DNA of 5,226 nt. It comes from an uncultured Chloroflexota bacterium (lineage in GTDB: Bacteria > Chloroflexota > Dehalococcoidia > UBA3495). The notes below the pieces were generated by a model, which ran no database searches, had not been told where the DNA came from, and was given only the letters and a program-made list of their open reading frames with translations. This document shows, piece by piece, positions 4,143 to 5,226 of this stretch; within the stretch, counting starts at the first letter, position 1; each line of letters opens with the position of its first letter. Made by a program: the position numbers and the translations under genes. The stretch covers positions 1 through 5,226 of the forward strand of contig CAJWGH010000092.1 of NCBI GenBank assembly GCA_913031095.1. Reading direction: 5' to 3'.

Positions 4143-5226
4143 ATGTCGGACTCAGAAAATTTTCCGGACTATGATGCCGTAGTGATTGGGGCTGGCTTTG
4201 CCGGTTTGGGTATGCTCCGTCGACTCCGGGAGGAACACGGTATGTCCGTCCAAGTCTACGAGACGGGCGCAGGAGTCGGCGGTACCTGGTATTGGAACCG
4301 CTACCCTGGTGCACGCTGCGACTCCGAGAGTTACATCTATTGCTTTTCGTTCTCGGAGGACCTGCTTCAAGATTGGAACTGGAGCGGAAAGTATCCAGAA
4401 CAACCAGAAATACTTTCTTACCTAAACCACGTCGCAGACCGTTTCGATCTCCGCCGTAACATCCAGTTCAACACCCGGGTCAAGTCGGCAAGATTTCAAG
4501 AGGATACCGGCCATTGGGAGGTAGAGACAGACCAAGGAGATCTTGTCACATCTCAGTTCCTAATCACCGGTATCGGGTGCATCTCATCCGGCAATGTGCC
4601 TAGCATAAAGGGATTGGACGCCTTCCAGGGGGAGTGGTATCACACAGGTAGCTGGCCTCACGAAAAAGTGGAATTCGCCGGGAAGCGCGTGGCTGTCATT
4701 GGAACAGGTTCAAGCGGCGTACAGTCCATCCCGGTGATCGCCGAACAAGCGGAGCACCTGACCGTGTTTCAACGAACTCCCCAGTACACGATCCCTGCCC
4801 GCCACGGCACCATAGACCGCAAATATCTCGAAGAGGTAGTAAAACCGAACTACGAGGAGATATTAGAACAGGCTAGGTGGTCCACTGGCGGCTTTCCTAT
4901 AAACCGTGATGAGCGCTCCGCCCTACAGGTCACCGCGGCAGAACGGCTGGAAGCATACGAAGCCGGTTGGGCTGAAGGTGGAATCAGGTTTCTAAGCGCA
5001 TCCTTCAACGATATCAGCACCGACAGGCGGGCGAACGACACAATGGCCGAGTTTATCCGGAGGAAGATCCGGGAAATGGTTCGGGACCCCGAGACCTCCG
5101 AAAAGCTTATGCCTACGGATCATCCGTTTGGTTCAAAACGTCCTCTAATAGATACCGATTACTTCGAAACATACAACAATGAGAACGTCGAGCTAGTAGA
5201 TATTCGCCACTCACCAATCAAAGAGA
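4143..5226 (+). CDS. type I Baeyer-Villiger-like flavin monooxygenase (3' end outside window)
   Basis: The first 361 codons of an FAD- and NADPH-dependent monooxygenase. Cyclohexanone-monooxygenase-type relatives have about 540 residues, so roughly a third is missing. The FAD Rossmann motif GAGFAG is at 16-21, and Glu40 ends beta-2. The family segment GGTWYWNRYPGARCD is at 46-60. The Baeyer-Villiger fingerprint FxGxxxHxxxW(P/D) is intact as F161-G163-H167-W171-P172. The NADPH Rossmann motif GTGSSG is at 187-192, followed by FQRTPQY. Later DHPFGSKRP is also typical of this group. Such enzymes convert ketones to esters or lactones with O2. The start is well set: GGAGG lies five bases before the ATG. 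It follows the esterase by 49 bases, the usual partnership for ketone degradation. Substrate cannot be inferred. Confidence 0.94.
   Translation, partial: MSDSENFPDYDAVVIGAGFAGLGMLRRLREEHGMSVQVYETGAGVGGTWYWNRYPGARCDSESYIYCFSFSEDLLQDWNWSGKYPEQPEILSYLNHVADRFDLRRNIQFNTRVKSARFQEDTGHWEVETDQGDLVTSQFLITGIGCISSGNVPSIKGLDAFQGEWYHTGSWPHEKVEFAGKRVAVIGTGSSGVQSIPVIAEQAEHLTVFQRTPQYTIPARHGTIDRKYLEEVVKPNYEEILEQARWSTGGFPINRDERSALQVTAAERLEAYEAGWAEGGIRFLSASFNDISTDRRANDTMAEFIRRKIREMVRDPETSEKLMPTDHPFGSKRPLIDTDYFETYNNENVELVDIRHSPIKE

Overview
The window looks like part of a bacterial chromosome of roughly even base composition, with free use of the AUA codon. The gene set (YIP1-family membrane protein, SDR, family IV esterase and a Baeyer-Villiger-type flavin monooxygenase) would suit an uncultured marine or soil bacterium that degrades refractory organic matter. 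SAR202-type Chloroflexota, which carry many flavin monooxygenase paralogs, are one possibility. That assignment is inference from gene content and is weak.

Layout. Positions 1-874 (minus strand) hold a two-gene unit: a strongly acidic 141-aa protein of unknown function, overlapping by 8 bases a BD-FAE-like alpha/beta hydrolase that runs off the left edge. Positions 875-1027 hold back-to-back promoter-like elements and a chain of three hairpins. Next comes a complete CCA-encoding tRNA with anticodon CAT (1028-1103). A small helix-turn-helix gene on the minus strand (1046-1324) reads into the antisense of this tRNA and uses the tRNA D-loop as its stop. A 180-bp divergent spacer with a TATAAT box separates it from a YIP1-family membrane protein gene (1505-2008).

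The right half (2089-5226, plus strand) holds an SDR dehydrogenase, a GDSAG-type esterase/lipase and a type I Baeyer-Villiger-like monooxygenase that runs off the right edge. Together these could oxidise a secondary alcohol to a ketone, insert oxygen to give an ester or lactone, and hydrolyse that product. The three-step route is inferred from family membership; no substrate can be read from the sequence. A 289-bp spacer between SDR and esterase contains a perfect Shine-Dalgarno sequence, a tiny ORF, and a 9-bp inverted repeat that would sequester its start codon.

No CRISPR array, insertion sequence, rRNA or prophage module is visible. The most unusual points are the HTH gene that terminates inside a tRNA and the structured spacer before the esterase.
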